NCBI GenBank assembly: GCA_008692225.1
Contig: VICG01000009.1
Location: 1,550,001 to 1,614,000, forward strand
Direction of reading: 5' to 3'
Length of the DNA stretch: 64,000 nt
Source of the DNA: Monilinia fructicola
Lineage: Eukaryota > Ascomycota > Leotiomycetes > Helotiales > Sclerotiniaceae
Shown: positions 22,615-35,404 of the stretch, piece after piece
How the letters are laid out: each line of letters begins with the position of its first letter
Numbering within the stretch: position 1 is the first letter of the stretch
Program-made: the position numbers and the translations under genes
Notes under the pieces: generated by a model
What the model saw: only the letters and a program-made list of their open reading frames with translations
Told to the model about the DNA's origin: nothing
The model's database searches: none

Positions 22615-25307
22615 TTAAATCCATCCTAAATTCTCCAACGTAGCCTTAGCATCATTCGGACTCATGCCACTAACTCCCAAACTTCTCACTTGAGTGCCTC
22701 TCCTCAACCTTTGCAGCCCCAATGCTACTTTCCAAGCCTCACTTTCTTGAACCACGAAAACATATTTCTTGCCCTCTTGATCTCTGATACTTGCCCTCAG
22801 AATATGTAACCCGGCTGTCTTGTTCTCACCCATCGGCGCATGATGGTGATTGGTTCTCCCATGCTTCTCACCATACGGAGAATATGAAGACGCAACCGAA
22901 TCAGCATAATCAGATGAAACAGATGAGCGCCGGTCGGACGAAGCATAAGAACTTGCCGAATAGACGGAGCCACTAACAGAAGGCGCAGCTGAAGAAGTAG
23001 ACATGGCATGCGCACGACAGTTGTCCCGACAAAGTTGCAGCATACTAACGAGAAGAGTGTCTTTCTCTCCTTCACTTGCGGCCAATTCTTTATCGAGACC
23101 CCAGAGGCGTCGAACGGGATTTTTATGAGCCGGAGTAGCGGGAGGAACACGTGATGCTTGCCGGAAAGATGGGCACCATACTTCTACCAGTTTCATTGTC
23201 CATGCCTTGACATCCCATTCTCTTTGAGCGACGCCGCGGACATCATCATCAATAAAGAGACCTTCGGTGGTAATTCTTAATATTAGTCCATCGGTCACCG
23301 AACCGACACCGGAGAGGAGTTGAGATGTAGGGGTTTTGTGAAATGCATTGTTGAATGCAAATACACCTTTGATCACAATTTTGTCAGGATCCTTGGTTCT
23401 ATATGGGCCTCGTGTCGAAGGTGGGGGGCTAGTTTTGCTTGTCGATTGTGAGGCCGCGTACGAAGACTCGGAATACAAGGAATCCAGCGACTTTTTTCGG
23501 ACTGGTCTTGGCGGTTGTGCATAGGATGAGTGGGACTGAGCATCCTTGTCGGTACCTGCATATGTTCTTGCAGCTGGGGGTGGGGTTTTTGTGGTGAGGG
23601 GTTCTGTGCTTGAAATCGAGGGATCGAGTAAGCGGGAGGTGAAGTAGGTGTTGTCATGGGTGGTTTTCCGTTTGGCCAAGGGCTTGTTCTCTCTCCCACC
23701 CCAGCATGAGAATACGTGCTTGGTTTCCTCTGCTCTGCAAGAGCAGCGGCAGCGGCAGCGGCGTCTCGCTCTTCTCTACGTTTAGCTTCTCTCATTTGTG
23801 CAGCGGCAGCGGCTTCCTGCTCCTCTCTACGTCTGGCTTCTCTTATTTGCGCAGCGGCAGCGGCTTCCCGCTCCTCTTTGAGTTTGAGTTCTCTCATTTG
23901 CGCAGCAGCGGCAGCGGCGGCCTCTCGCTCTTCTTTCAGTTTGACTTCTCGTATTTGCGCAGCTACTTCCTTCTCGCGCTCCTCTCTAGCTTTGGCTTCC
24001 CTTTTTGCCGCTGCTCTTGCCTTGGCTTCAGCCCATGCCTTCGCAGCTGCTTTTGCCTTTTCTGCTTTTGCTTTGGCCTCGGCATCTGCCTTTTCCTTGT
24101 CTGCTCTAGCTTTCTTTTCGGCTTCCACCCTAGCGATAGCTTCTAATCGTAACTTCTCTTGTTCTCTCTTGATGGCTTCCTCCTCTTTCCGAAGGACTTC
24201 CCTCCTTGCTACCTCCCTCTCTCAACCTCCTATCGTAGTCCGCTCTTGCTTTGGCTTCCGCTTCTTCTTGGATTCGTTGTCGAGCTTCCCGGTCCTCCTT
24301 CGCCTTCCTCTCTCGAGCCTCCTGTTCCTCTCTTTCCATCTTCGCCAGTCTTTCGCGTTCCTCTCTTTCCTTCTCCCGCGCCGCCCGTTCCCTCTTTTTT
24401 CTCGAGCCTCTAGTTCCTCTCTGAATCTTCTTTCCGCAGCTTCCCGTTCCTCTCGTTCCTGCCGTTCCCTCGCCTCTCGTTCTTCTTTTTGTTTTCTCTC
24501 CCGGGTTGCTCGTTCCAGGGCCTCCTTTGCTCGCAGTTCCTTCAGCCTCTTCTCCAGTTCCTCCTTTCGTTTCCTCTCCGCCTCTACCCTCTTCCTCTCC
24601 GCTTCCTTCCTCCTCGTCCTCTCCCGGGCCTCTTCCCACGCCGCTCTGTAGGCATTTTCTTTCGCTCGCGCGTCGTCGTTTGCGCCAGGTGTCGTTCCAG
24701 GGGTTGTCCTGGGAGTTGGGCCGGGCATTTCTGGATCAGCACCAGGGGAAGGAGGAGGAGTTTTTTCCCAACCTGAACTTGATCTTTGTCTTGCGCCTGC
24801 ACCGGCCTGCGGATTAGGTGGAGGACCACCAGCCTCCTCTGATGTGGATCCAGGTGAAAATCCAGTCCCTGGAGTTTGGGACCCACCGCCTGAAGCTGAT
24901 CCATTAGAATATGTGTCATCATTGGCGCTAGTGGAAGCTCCACCATGCGGAGGTACACCGGGTCCCTGGCTTGGTCCGGGCCTGCTTTCACCGTTCGACT
25001 GCATTCGCCCTAATGCCCAAGCGCCCAGGCCAATGGTGAACATGAGAATTAGGGTAAGTGGCCCTCCACCGCCTTTTATCGTATCGAAGAGTGGTTTTAG
25101 GATAAAAGTGAAAGCGACGAGCACCAGTGCTGATGCAAAGCCCGCTATGAAACTATTGACATGAGGTTGTAGTGAAGGTAAATAAAGAAATCCTGATCCT
25201 GAAGCATGTGGTGGAATGATGAAAATATCATAATTTCCCGGCGGTAGACCAGATGATTTTGGCGGAGTGCCATGAGGGGGCGGCGGAGGAGGTGGACCAT
25301 CCGTCAT
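22615..25307 (-). CDS. Unrecognised membrane-anchored coiled-coil protein (frameshifted)
   Basis: ATG at 25307, stop at 22615. Visible regions: a proline-rich start (seven consecutive Pro), two hydrophobic spans near residues 50-75 (FIAGFASALVLVAFTFIL) and 80-98 (LTLILMFTIGLGAWAL), a Gly/Pro/Ser linker, about 270 residues of highly charged Glu/Lys/Arg/Ala heptads interrupted by AAAAA blocks, a Ser/Pro linker, and a C-terminal folded part with VIKGVFAFNNAFHKTP and a closing YVFVVQESEAWKVALGLQRL that resembles a PH-domain end. Three single-base indels break the frame: A-run (forward T 24395-24400, one missing), forward C 24215-24217 (one extra) and about 23571-23590 (one missing). Allowing for them gives exactly 898 codons. 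I cannot name the family. An organelle tether or scaffold is one guess, from architecture alone. Confidence 0.75.
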
Positions 25308-25639
25308 TTTATATCATGTAGATCTTTTGACGGTCGATGTGTACTAGGTAGGTACGGAGTATAATTAAAAAGCTTGTTGATTGTGATGATTGTGATGAAG
25401 GGAAGGGGATCTCTCGAAAGGACATCGATGGTCATGTAATAATATCATTGAGGCATGGATGCCTGTACAATGCAGATATCAGTTTCCAAAGATACTTTCC
25501 CAAGCAGAAAGGATATAGATGATGATGCTATGTATACAGAATGAACAAACCTCAAGAAATGTTGCAGATGTAGAAAGGTGTTGATTGATTGATGGATTGA
25601 TTGATGAACAGAAAAAAGTATATCACTAACAACAACCAA

Positions 25640-26400
25640 TTAATCGATACTTTATTATAGATGCATATGTGTATGTGTATATGTGTGTATATGTGTATGT
25701 ATGTATATATATGTATATAATGTATATATAAATGATATATAAACGATATAGATAATATAATTAATATAATTGATGTAATTAATGTATTTAAACTATATAA
25801 ACCTCGTTATATTAAAAATATTAGATTAAATAATAAATTACTATTTTCTTAAATTAATATTTATAAAAGAAATTAATTAAATGAATTAATTTTCTTATTT
25901 TCTTATTTACTTTAGGGTTTCGGGATTTTACTATAAACGAGATATAAAGCGATAAGTTCTCGAGTCTCTCTAGAGCTCTCTTTATTTATATATAATAAGT
26001 AGTAAATGAGTACTTAGATACTTATTAAAGGATTAATGTTTTAAAAAAGATATCTATTATAAATAGAATTATTTAGATTAAAATAAATAAGTAAAAGAAT
26101 CTTAAATAGTCTATATATTCCTTTTTTATAATTATTATATATTTTTATTTAAATTATTAAATTATTAAATTATATTAATTATAAATTAAGAGTTCTTTAT
26201 TTTTACTTTAATTCACTTCTACTTCTAATATTTATTTAAAATAAATCTCCTAGAAGCACTAATCGTAAACTTAAACAAATAATAAAGAAGTAAATAAATA
26301 AAGAAATAATTTAATATTAATAAATTAACATCTCTAGATAACCTATTCATAATAAAGTATCTATAAGTATCTATCTACCTATCTATTATATCGCATCTTT
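25640..26400. other. AT-rich block, probably RIP-mutated repeat
   Basis: About 760 bases made almost entirely of A and T, rich in TA steps and with very few C or G, standing between sequence of ordinary composition. It begins in TATG/TGTA repeats. This is the usual appearance of a transposon fragment eroded by repeat-induced point mutation. No terminal repeats or coding remnants were found. Confidence 0.55.
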
Positions 26401-29030
26401 TATTCATCACTCAAAAAGAAGAAAAGAAAGAAAAAAGAAACTTCATATTCTTTCTTCGCCTTCCTCTATTGGATAAAGTTGATAAGCACATTCCAATGAA
26501 TCTCTTGTACGAGTAACAACCATTCGGTTCTACCAGCCTCCTCCTCCTGCTCCTCCTCCTTATCCTCATCCTCATCCTCATCCAATGTTCTTCTTTGAAG
26601 AATGATTAAACCAACCAGCGTCCAATCCCATCCGCCTCATCTGCACTTACACCGTTATAAAATAGTTCTTCTGCGGTCCAACCCACACTGTCACACTGTC
26701 ACAACTGTCACAATTGTCACACGGCATAAACAAGGGACGGTCCGTCCTCCACTAGGATTGATTTAATTTATTTTTTTCTTTCTCTCTTATCCAAACAGTA
26801 TTTATCCTCTACCCATGATCTTAATTAACATTTTCCACCACAGCAGAATCATCACGTCTTAGTATCGATTGGTCTGTTTCACCGAAGCTAGATGAGAGAC
26901 AAGAAAATCTTGGTTTGTCAGGCTTTTTTGGTTGCTTTTTTTTCTTTTGTTGCTTTTTCTCTGAAGGCTCCGATGGAAAGGTTACTTACGCGATATGAGC
27001 TGATTCTTTAGGCGTCGGCGTTGCTAGGCAACGGATAGCTTGGGATGACGTAGCTTTGATATGATATGGTTACGCTCTCTCTATTATTGGACGAATCGAA
27101 TGGAAAAGGGGATTGATGAAATTTCTTTAGACAAAGGTCTAAGTGATAGCGAGAGATGGCTGGCGGTAAAAAATTCTATCGGGAAAATGTGCATCAAATG
27201 CCGACGAATTGCAGCTAAGACAAGTGTCGTGAGCTATCCATTTTGAGGAGCCTTGAGGTCCGAGATGTACGATGAAAAGCTTCATTGTGCTCAATAATTG
27301 ACTTGGGATATCTTTTCAATTTACCGAGGTCATTTTTATAGTCTCATAGAATCTAGCCGCTAGAGGACGTGCCGGAAACCTTTTTTCTCGTCGACCTCTG
27401 GATTTACTTTATATATTGTGTTTTTTTTTAAATTGTATCAAATGCATCAGTCTCAATTATACTGCTTCTATATGTAGGGTAGGTAATGTTAATAGGCAGT
27501 TCCAGCTTATACCGGCATCCCCCTATTTTGGGTGAAATCTACCTTTAGACAAATGACATAGAGTCAATACCGCAGTGTGAGGTTACTCATCATGTATGTA
27601 CTTGATTCAATATATCTTGTCAGTCATCATATCTTGCCAATCATTATATCTTGCCATTCAAGTTGCTGGTGTGCTGAATCATTCAAATCATTCAACACGC
27701 CAGCAATTCATTTCATTCAACCAAACATCGCTACATCCCACTCAATCCAGTAAACAAGTGTGACTCAAGTCCCTCCCAGATCCTTGAAACAAGATAGCAT
27801 TCAGCCATTCACCATATTCACATATCATCAAACCCACCCCTTCACCGAATCCAACTCTTCATTATCCAAACACTCACCACACCCACTCCTCCTTTCCACC
27901 CCCTATACCCAGCCACCCTTCACAACCCCAAATTTTCGTCCCCCACCCACAGAAATACTGCCAGAGCAGCGATCCAGCCAGTCATGGAAGAGCTGTAGAG
28001 AATACAACCGGACATCCATCATTCCAGATCGCCCATCATTGCAAATGAAACATGCAAAGTTGCACAGCTGCCCACATCCACCGGCCTATAGCTATCATAG
28101 TATCGCCTCTGTCATCCCTCACATGTGCAGCCATATAGGAAGGACGTTGACGTGCAGTGTGCACATACATCACGGCATCCTCAACCCCGCGCGCCTCGAA
28201 GATGGCTCGAGATTTTCTTCATCTTTCTAGGGGGGTGGAAGGGGGGCACTATCCATACTTGGATACCCGCACTACGCACTACAATCAAGACGGCGCGTCC
28301 CGGCATTCGGCATCCACAACGTAAACGTTGACTTCCTTCATCGCCGGGTGGGATGTGAACAACTCACGTGCATCTCTCGCGATATCGAATATCGTTGGCT
28401 ATGGGCGATGTGCTTGTAGATAGATAGAGATTGGTAGATAGATGGAGAGATGCTTAAAAGTAGCATTAACCCTTTCCTTGCACTTGCTCTTTCCCTCCCT
28501 TCCACACATCATATCACATCACGATTCGTCCATCCAAATATCTTTTCTACCTTAATTAAACCCCCCCCCCCCCTTCCCCAAATACTTGATCAATAATGTA
28601 TAAAACGGGGCATGTGACGGTAGATGAAAACGAAATATTTATTTCTTCGTCTATTTATCTATCTCCCTTTTACAAGTAACCTTCTGCACATCCCCTCTGC
28701 AAATCCCCTCCAAATCCCCTCCCTCCAAAAACATCCACCCCAATAACACTACACCAAGCCGTAGCCCAAGCCCAAGCCCAAATCAAATCGTACGTTTCTA
28801 CGTTTCAATCTCAATCTCAATCCCAATCTCAAGCCTAACCCTGCACCTACACCTACACTTGCACCAACCCTAAACTTTATCACATTATTATTATCATCAT
28901 CATCATCAACTCCAGATAATCCCACATTCCCCAAAATCCATCGAAACGCAACGTGACGTAACATACCGAGACGAGACGAAACGAAACGAAACGAAACGAG
29001 ATGACCATCAATTCCAATCCGCAGTTCTTG

Positions 29031-29033
<3 letters not shown>

Positions 29034-29061
<28 letters not shown>
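29034..29061. repeat. TTTC microsatellite
   Basis: Seven perfect TTTC units followed by a CT run. GAAAC/GAGAC-type repeats precede it at 28970-28998. Confidence 0.85.
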
Positions 29062-29062
<1 letters not shown>

Positions 29063-29563
29063 CTCTCTCTCCGTTTTTACAATACAATACAACTAGTATA
29101 AAGGTAGTACAAAGATAGTATAAAGATAGTATAACGATAGTAAATTATAACAGCAGATGCTCTTCAGTTATGGATCTATCTATCTATCTATCTATCTAAT
29201 ATAGAGTACGCTATATGGAGGTACTTTGTTATGCCTAGGTCGCATGAGATGGGTTGGGAGGTAGGTAGGTAGGGAAGGAGGGAGGGAGACAGGAAGGGGG
29301 GTTTTTGATATTGCTTAAGTTTGAAGTTTGAGGTTTGAGATTTGAGATTTGAAATCTGAAGTTTGAAGTTCGGATTACTAATGAATCAATAGGGATAAAG
29401 ATAAAGATGATTATGATTTTTACGGGTTATGCATACTATAGATGATGAGATGATGGATGATGGATGATGGATAATAAGTAATGAATGAATGGATGGATGG
29501 GATGCAATTCGGCATTTTTTTTTAGGGGGGGGCTACATCGTGCACGTGTTTGCTGGGTATATA

Positions 29564-29604
29564 GAAGGATCCACGGGCCAACTGAACACACTGGCCAACT
29601 GAAC
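29564..29604 (+). repeat. Left terminal inverted repeat
   Basis: Begins GAAGGATCCACGGG and contains the 12-mer GGCCAACTGAAC twice (29576-29587 and 29593-29604), separated by ACACT. Confidence 0.88.
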
Positions 29605-30386
29605 GCGCTAGACCCTTTTAGGTGATGTACAGGCAATATTCCATTTTTAAATTTATAATAATAAAGCTTTTTTAATAGATTTATTTATCTAATCTATAAA
29701 CATTAAATATAAAAACAACTATATAATATCAAATCTTTTAATTTTACTATAATTAATTAAAAAATATATAAATTACTTTTTATAAGTATTTTATAAAGCT
29801 TTATTTTATTAAATTGAAATTATTAGTTAAAATTAATAATAATTTTTTTAAAAAAAAGAATAAGTTAAAAGATTAAGTTTCTTTAAAAAAAACTATAAAG
29901 ATTTACAATATTTATAAAAAAAACCATATTTTTTAATTATATATATATATATAAAAGTAATTATAATTTAATTTAATAAGTAAACTAATAATAAACTTAA
30001 ATTAATATAATATATAAAAAATTATTTAAATTTAAAATAAAAACAAGATTATATAAAAAATAATATATGGTTATATTAAATAATTATAGATTTTATTTAA
30101 ATATAAACACTATAAAATAATATTTAATAGCTTTGAGAAAATCAAAAAATATTCTATTTTTTATTTAAGAAAGAGATTATTAATTTTGATTTTGAAGTTT
30201 TTTATATAATTTGAATAATATAATTAAGAAAAAGTAATAAGTTTAATTGTATAATATATAAAGATTAGTTTAATATTATTTAAAAAGTATAATTATTATA
30301 ATTTGATTTAATATTGAATATAATAATAGAATAATAGTAGAAATTTAGGTTGAAGCTTGAAAGCGGTGACCTAATTAGGTTAGACT

Positions 30387-30427
30387 GTTCAGTTGGCCAG
30401 TGTGTTCAGTTGGCCCGTGGATTCTTC
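30387..30427 (-). repeat. Right terminal inverted repeat
   Basis: Reverse complement of the left repeat apart from one base. The same double 12-mer is present, read here as GTTCAGTTGGCC. Confidence 0.88.
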
Positions 30428-33400
30428 TATTGATGGATCGATGGGTGTATTGCATCTCCCTGACGCTCCATCTCTTTCTAAATCTTCGAGTTTGGGTTTA
30501 ACAGAAGATTCTCAAAGAGAGGGAAAGAAAGGGGCGGAAGTTTCACGGTTGTATGATTGGTGTGATATAGTGTGGTGTGGGGTAATAGGAGAGAGATGGT
30601 ATGAGGGCGGATAAGACGAGTTGTCTAACAAACACACCGATATCAGTCGGTGGTGCCGAGTGGCTTTGAAGAGGAATTTGGATGTTGGGGGGTGGGTTGA
30701 TGATACTTGGCTTTGTTTGTTGGGGATTTCTTTGGATGGTTGGAGAGGGGCGGGGAGAGAGGAGAGAGGTATTTTGGCTTTGATTGATGGAGGTGTGAGG
30801 TTTGGGTTTTTGATGGAGGTTGAGTGGATGGATGGATGCAGGGAATAGAGTTGGCAGGTTAGCTTAGGGCGGATGGGGTACAGTTATGTGAAGGAGGTGG
30901 GATGTAGAAGGAAATAAGAGAGCTAGGCTTGCTTTGCTATATTGATTGGGGTTTCATCTGGAATCTGGAGTATGGAGCATTGAGCATTGAGCATTGAGTA
31001 TCAAGTCTTAATTCTGGGCCATGTTTCCTTTCATTTTGATATCCGTTACCTACTTCCGACTCAGTTGGTCTCTCACATGGATCTTCCTCCATTGCCTAGA
31101 ATACCAGAAATAGCACGAGATCCAACATGGAGAATCAAAGTCGATCACAACCTTTCCACCCCTTCTGTCCCATCAGTTCTGTCCTTCTTGGATGTTAGGA
31201 CAGTCACGAATATTACAATTGTTGAACAATCGATACGATTGGCGACGTTTTATTTCATATCGTATGTTTCTATCCAATATTAGCACACGAACCTAAGCTT
31301 CAGCTATCACACAAATGTGTTATGACAATGTATCCTCTTTGCTAGTTCTTCATCTTTATCTTCATCTTTATCTTCATCTTCATCTTCGTTTCTCAAGCTT
31401 GGAGTTCCTATATAAAAGGTGAAATGTTGATGTCGGGAAATGGATCATGTGATATTGAGTTGCTGTACGAATAATACGTCTAACCGTATTGGGCGTACTA
31501 GCACCTCGAGGACGTCTATAAAGTCGTCCTCCATTCCATAGGTTACATAGAGAATAACAACGATGATATACCAACAAAAGGATTAAGTACTTACACTTTA
31601 ACTGACCAAGTTTATACCAACAGTTGATTTCATGGAAGGGAACTCCTGCAGTCCTCGCTATAATGTTAATTACGGTAAGCGGTGCGTATTTCGATGTCCG
31701 TCTTTTCTCTTACAGCTGTTGTAGAGAATCAGTGATATGAGGGAACTCACATCTTATGATATAGTATGATATAATATGGTGTAGCGTTAATTATAATTCG
31801 ACTAGGACATCTGCAAGGTCAACGATCTAGATCTAAATCTAAGGATGATCTGACGGATTTCATGTTTGAGAAAGAGAAGGAAGAGAAAATCCAGAGTGTG
31901 GGTCTCACGATCATTATTCTTCGAGACTCCGCTTGCCTTTTCTCTTCTTTCCCTTACCCTTTGGCTCGATTCCTAGATCCCTGGGATATATAGTAGAGTA
32001 TATACCTCTACCGAGAAAAAAGGCAGGGGAATGAAATTGATCGTACCGTATATGATATCGTGATATACATGTGTACTTCTAGTTTCTAGCGGTCGGGGTG
32101 CGAGGTTCTGGCGCTGTTGACTGGTGTAGGATGGGTGTGTCATCTTTCTTATAGACGGCGTTTTCGAATCAGAAGAAGAATGATATATCAATCCGGAGAG
32201 CGTAAAACTATTTATCAACTGGCGACTGAACGCTCATCCTGATCTTGGCTTTCAGCATGTTATACCTGAGTACTCTTGAATGTACTGGGTAAAGATAGTC
32301 CATCATCTTGCATTATCAATATCAAGGCGCGAGTGTCGTACTGGTGCGTCATAGGTGATAGATTGATGGATTTCTATGCGTGGATCTCTTTGTGGAGAGT
32401 TGACTTTCTTTATTCTTATGATGTGTATGTGATAGTTGAGAATTTGATGTCATTATTGCAGATGCTGCTTCGAAGTAAGAGTACGTGTATGCGCATATAA
32501 CGGGTTCCTTTTGTAGCGAATGGGGGTTTCTATATAATACAGAATAAAGGATACACAAACCTCAATCTCGTGTTCAAGCAATTACTTAGATTTTGACCAG
32601 TGGGCTTTTCAACAGTCATTTATTCCTGGAAATTTCTTGGTAATTGTAATCTCATACCTAGGTAGCCTGGGTATGGGGGGAAGTGGTTGGGCTGTTGAGA
32701 TATATAGGTAACTAACTGGTGGTTGATATAAATTTGATGTGATGTGATTTGGGTCTGGTTTGGTTTGGTGTATAGGAAGGTGTTTAGAGATTGTATGATT
32801 TCTTTTTACGTGAGGGAGAATGATTGATGATTTGATGCTGGGGGTTGTTGGAGGGGAGAAGGGGGGAATGAGTGAGAAGAGATGAGATCACGAGAGATGA
32901 GATGAGATGAAAAGAGGAGAGAAGAGGACAATTGCGTTCAAGGTTGAATATCTTATAACCAACCACATGATGGAAATAGTAAAAATGATGAAAAGGACTC
33001 TGATGACGAGTGTTACGCTGTGACTTGAAATTCGATTTTCTCCCTATGTTCTCGCTAAAGAGTATCTAAAAGGAATTGGTATTCTTAATATTTCAACCGA
33101 GTGCTCTTATGCTCCTCAAATCCAAATATCTCCTTTATCGTGTGATCTAATCTTAAATATTTAATTTGTCCATTCCAGCCTATGGATATATTCAAAATAA
33201 TCTTATGGCGATTTCCAATCTTGACTACAGAATTCTCGCTGTACAAGGACATCGCTTTCGACTATTAAGATCCCAATTCATTGGATATGTTAAATTATGA
33301 GAGTCCATGATAGCAATAGCCATGAACGAAGCACTCTAAGATACAACCCACTACTACTGATTCATGCCTTTGTTTATTACTGGAGTATTGCTCATGGGTA

Positions 33401-33731
33401 GTAGCTCATCCATCAAGATCAATGCTACTAGCATGACTGGCCCCCGGGATAAAATAACAGTATCAAATTTCAAGGCTATGGAGTCTAGCACTTCCCATCT
33501 ATATTATCAAAGCATTCATATACTGCTTGCTCCCCGCAATTAATTATATTAAAAGTACAATATACAAATATTTCATGCCATTCAATTCCATTCCAACCCA
33601 ATAACTATGCGTCGAAGTAGCGAGCAAGTAAATCCATAAACTCCACGCTGAATCTCAATATCAAATACCTCATATACCTCCCATTCCATTCCCCATCTGT
33701 CTGTATATCATCTACCATATGTACCAAACGT
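30428..33731. other. Gene-free intergenic region
   Basis: G/T-rich DNA to about 30900, then ordinary AT-rich sequence. One TACCTAGGTA lies at 32655. Open frames, including one at 31078 starting MDLPPLPRIPEIARDP, are short and could not be extended by splicing. The right end should hold the Vam7 3' untranslated region. Confidence 0.55.
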
Positions 33732-34864
33732 CTAACGAAGCTTCCCAATTCTCTTCTTCGCAATATTGATCTTCCCCTTCACCCTATCTGTATCCTCATC
33801 TACCCTCTTCAACATCTCATTCTGCAGCTCCAATTCCCATGGATCGCCAATCCCATTTCCTTTTGTCTCCTCACAATCTTACCCAGCTCTTCCACATCCA
33901 AATCCTGATTTTGCATCAATTCCTTTTGTAATTGCAACACGCCCTCATTATCCAATTCTCGGGTTTTATCCGTTTCAGGAACCGGTGCGCCGAGAACTCG
34001 TCCACTGGGTCGCGATACTCCAGGTCCAAATAATGCGCTTTTATCCGCTTGTGTCGCTGCCGCATTGCCATTTCCAGCACTCGAAGTTGCTTGATTCTTA
34101 ACCGCCAATGTAACGGCCAATTTTTCCAAACCTTCCCTTTCCACCTTGGCACTCCCTAAAAGATCTCTCCTCCTTCGCAATTCCCCAGCTCCAACCTTTA
34201 CCTCCCCTCTCCCATTCTTTTCCCCCTCCCCCATAATCTTAAGACCCTCCTCTAAATCCTTAAGTAATCCTCCAGCCTTCACCAAACATCTCTTTGCATT
34301 CGCGCCCGCCTCGTATTGTCCCGCCGCCGTGTTCGCGCTATCCCTCCTCCCCAAAAACAATCTCGCATCATGTAACTGCGCCTTCAATTCCCGATGCACA
34401 TCCAACCACACCTGCGGATCAGCCATCAACTCCCCATTGCCCCCTGCACCCCTCTGATTCGCAGCAATAAGTCCCTCTCTCGCATTACTCAAACTCGCAC
34501 CGCTTCCACTACTACTAGGCAAATTCAGGAATTGTCGCCAAACGCTCGTTTCTCTCCATCTGCGATCAGGATTCTCTGCAATACTGCGTAGATATGTTTC
34601 GAGACCGCGACGGCGTTCTTCTGTTAATTCTGGAGAGTTGGCGGTGCTTTTGAACCATGTTTTTCCCGGGAGAGGAGACGGAGGAGGACTTGAAACTTGC
34701 GCAGAGAGGGAAGAATGAAGGGTGACAAAGTCGGAGTAGCGCTTTTGGACGACGAAGGTTCGGAGAGGAAGGCGAAGAGTTATGTTATAGAGAGTGTAGG
34801 GCTTTTCATTTGGTGCGCTCGAGAGAATTGTGCTGGGAATGGAGAGTTCGAGAGGTGGCGCCAT
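33732..34864 (-). CDS. vam7: Vacuolar SNARE Vam7 (PX domain plus Qc-SNARE); one frameshift
   Basis: Soluble SNARE of the vacuole. The PX domain binds phosphatidylinositol 3-phosphate and the C-terminal SNARE helix takes part in homotypic fusion with Vam3, Vti1 and Nyv1. The ATG at 34864 opens the PX domain (residues about 3-115; VVQKRYSDFVTLHSSL, LPGKTWF, RRRGLETYLRSI). A helical middle region follows, then the SNARE helix with LQKELMQNQDLDVEEL and RRQKEMGLAIHG. Right after IHG the frame is lost because a C-run on the forward strand (33836-33838) is one base short. In the next frame the helix continues with ELELQNEMLKRVDEDTDRV and ends KKRIGKLR before the stop at 33732-33734, giving 377 residues. 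No intron is needed. Confidence 0.92.
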
Positions 34865-35404
34865 GGTTTGTTAATGTGATGCGATGCGATATAGAAGATT
34901 GATTGATGATTATATTATTTCTTTGAATACGAAGAGCCGTCACCGTCTGTTTTGAGGTTGCCTTGTCTGGGCTTGTCTGAGCGGCTTGAAAGTGCGACAA
35001 GGATGACGATTGATAGCGTAAATTGTCACTTGGCGATAACAAATTAATTATGTGAGTGTGATCTCATATGTTAGACAACATGATCGACAAATCAAATTGG
35101 TATTGTACGAAAACGAAAGACTTGTGGGATTTACATCTAATATTAAAACGCTTCGTACCCAGAGAACTCTTCGGAATTATGTAGGATCTCAAAATGCTTC
35201 AGAACTGATTCAACGCATGCAACCTCCCGTAGCCTATGGATGCTACCAACCTATGAGCCTTGTGTCTCGCACATGTTTGCTTGTTCATAATTCGTATCTC
35301 ATAGCTTTTCTTGCTATGACTCCTATAGCCCGTTTAGGCCAAAGAATCAAAGAACTAATTTGCAATATTTGCAAAAATCCAAATCCCATTATAGCAGCAA
35401 GAAT
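34865..35404. other. Intergenic region
   Basis: Vam7 promoter and Bim1 3' end. Nothing else was recognised. Confidence 0.6.

Larger units (their letters stand above)
25308..29563. other. Gene-free intergenic region
   Basis: Carries the promoter of the coiled-coil gene, the AT-rich block (25640-26400), a run of 13 C (28561-28573) and TTTC repeats (29034-29061). The open frame at 27760-28230 is low-complexity Ser/Pro/His sequence without family features. Confidence 0.6.
29564..30427. mobile_element. TA-flanked terminal-inverted-repeat element, AT-rich (RIP-eroded)
   Basis: An 864-bp element. The left end (29564-29604) and the reverse complement of the right end (30387-30427) match over 41 bases with a single mismatch (29568). 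TA lies immediately outside both ends (29562-29563 and 30428-30429), as expected of a TA target-site duplication of the Tc1/mariner-pogo superfamily. Between the repeats the DNA is almost pure A/T with no reading frame, so no transposase remains. It is either a non-autonomous element or a copy mutated by RIP. The ends are GC-normal and nearly perfect, which is odd beside the eroded interior. Confidence 0.85.

Noticed and set aside
23706..24651. Plus-strand 311-aa Ala/Ser/Phe-rich frame
   Set aside because: Antisense of the Glu/Lys/Ala coiled coil; its composition is what reverse-complemented charged heptads give.
27760..28230. 156-aa Pro/Ser/His-rich frame
   Set aside because: Low-complexity translation of C/T/A-rich DNA with no conserved segment.
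31078..31283. Frame starting MDLPPLPRIPEIARDP, faintly like the start of fungal RNase III proteins
   Set aside because: No catalytic motif or continuing exon was found nearby, so the resemblance is not usable.
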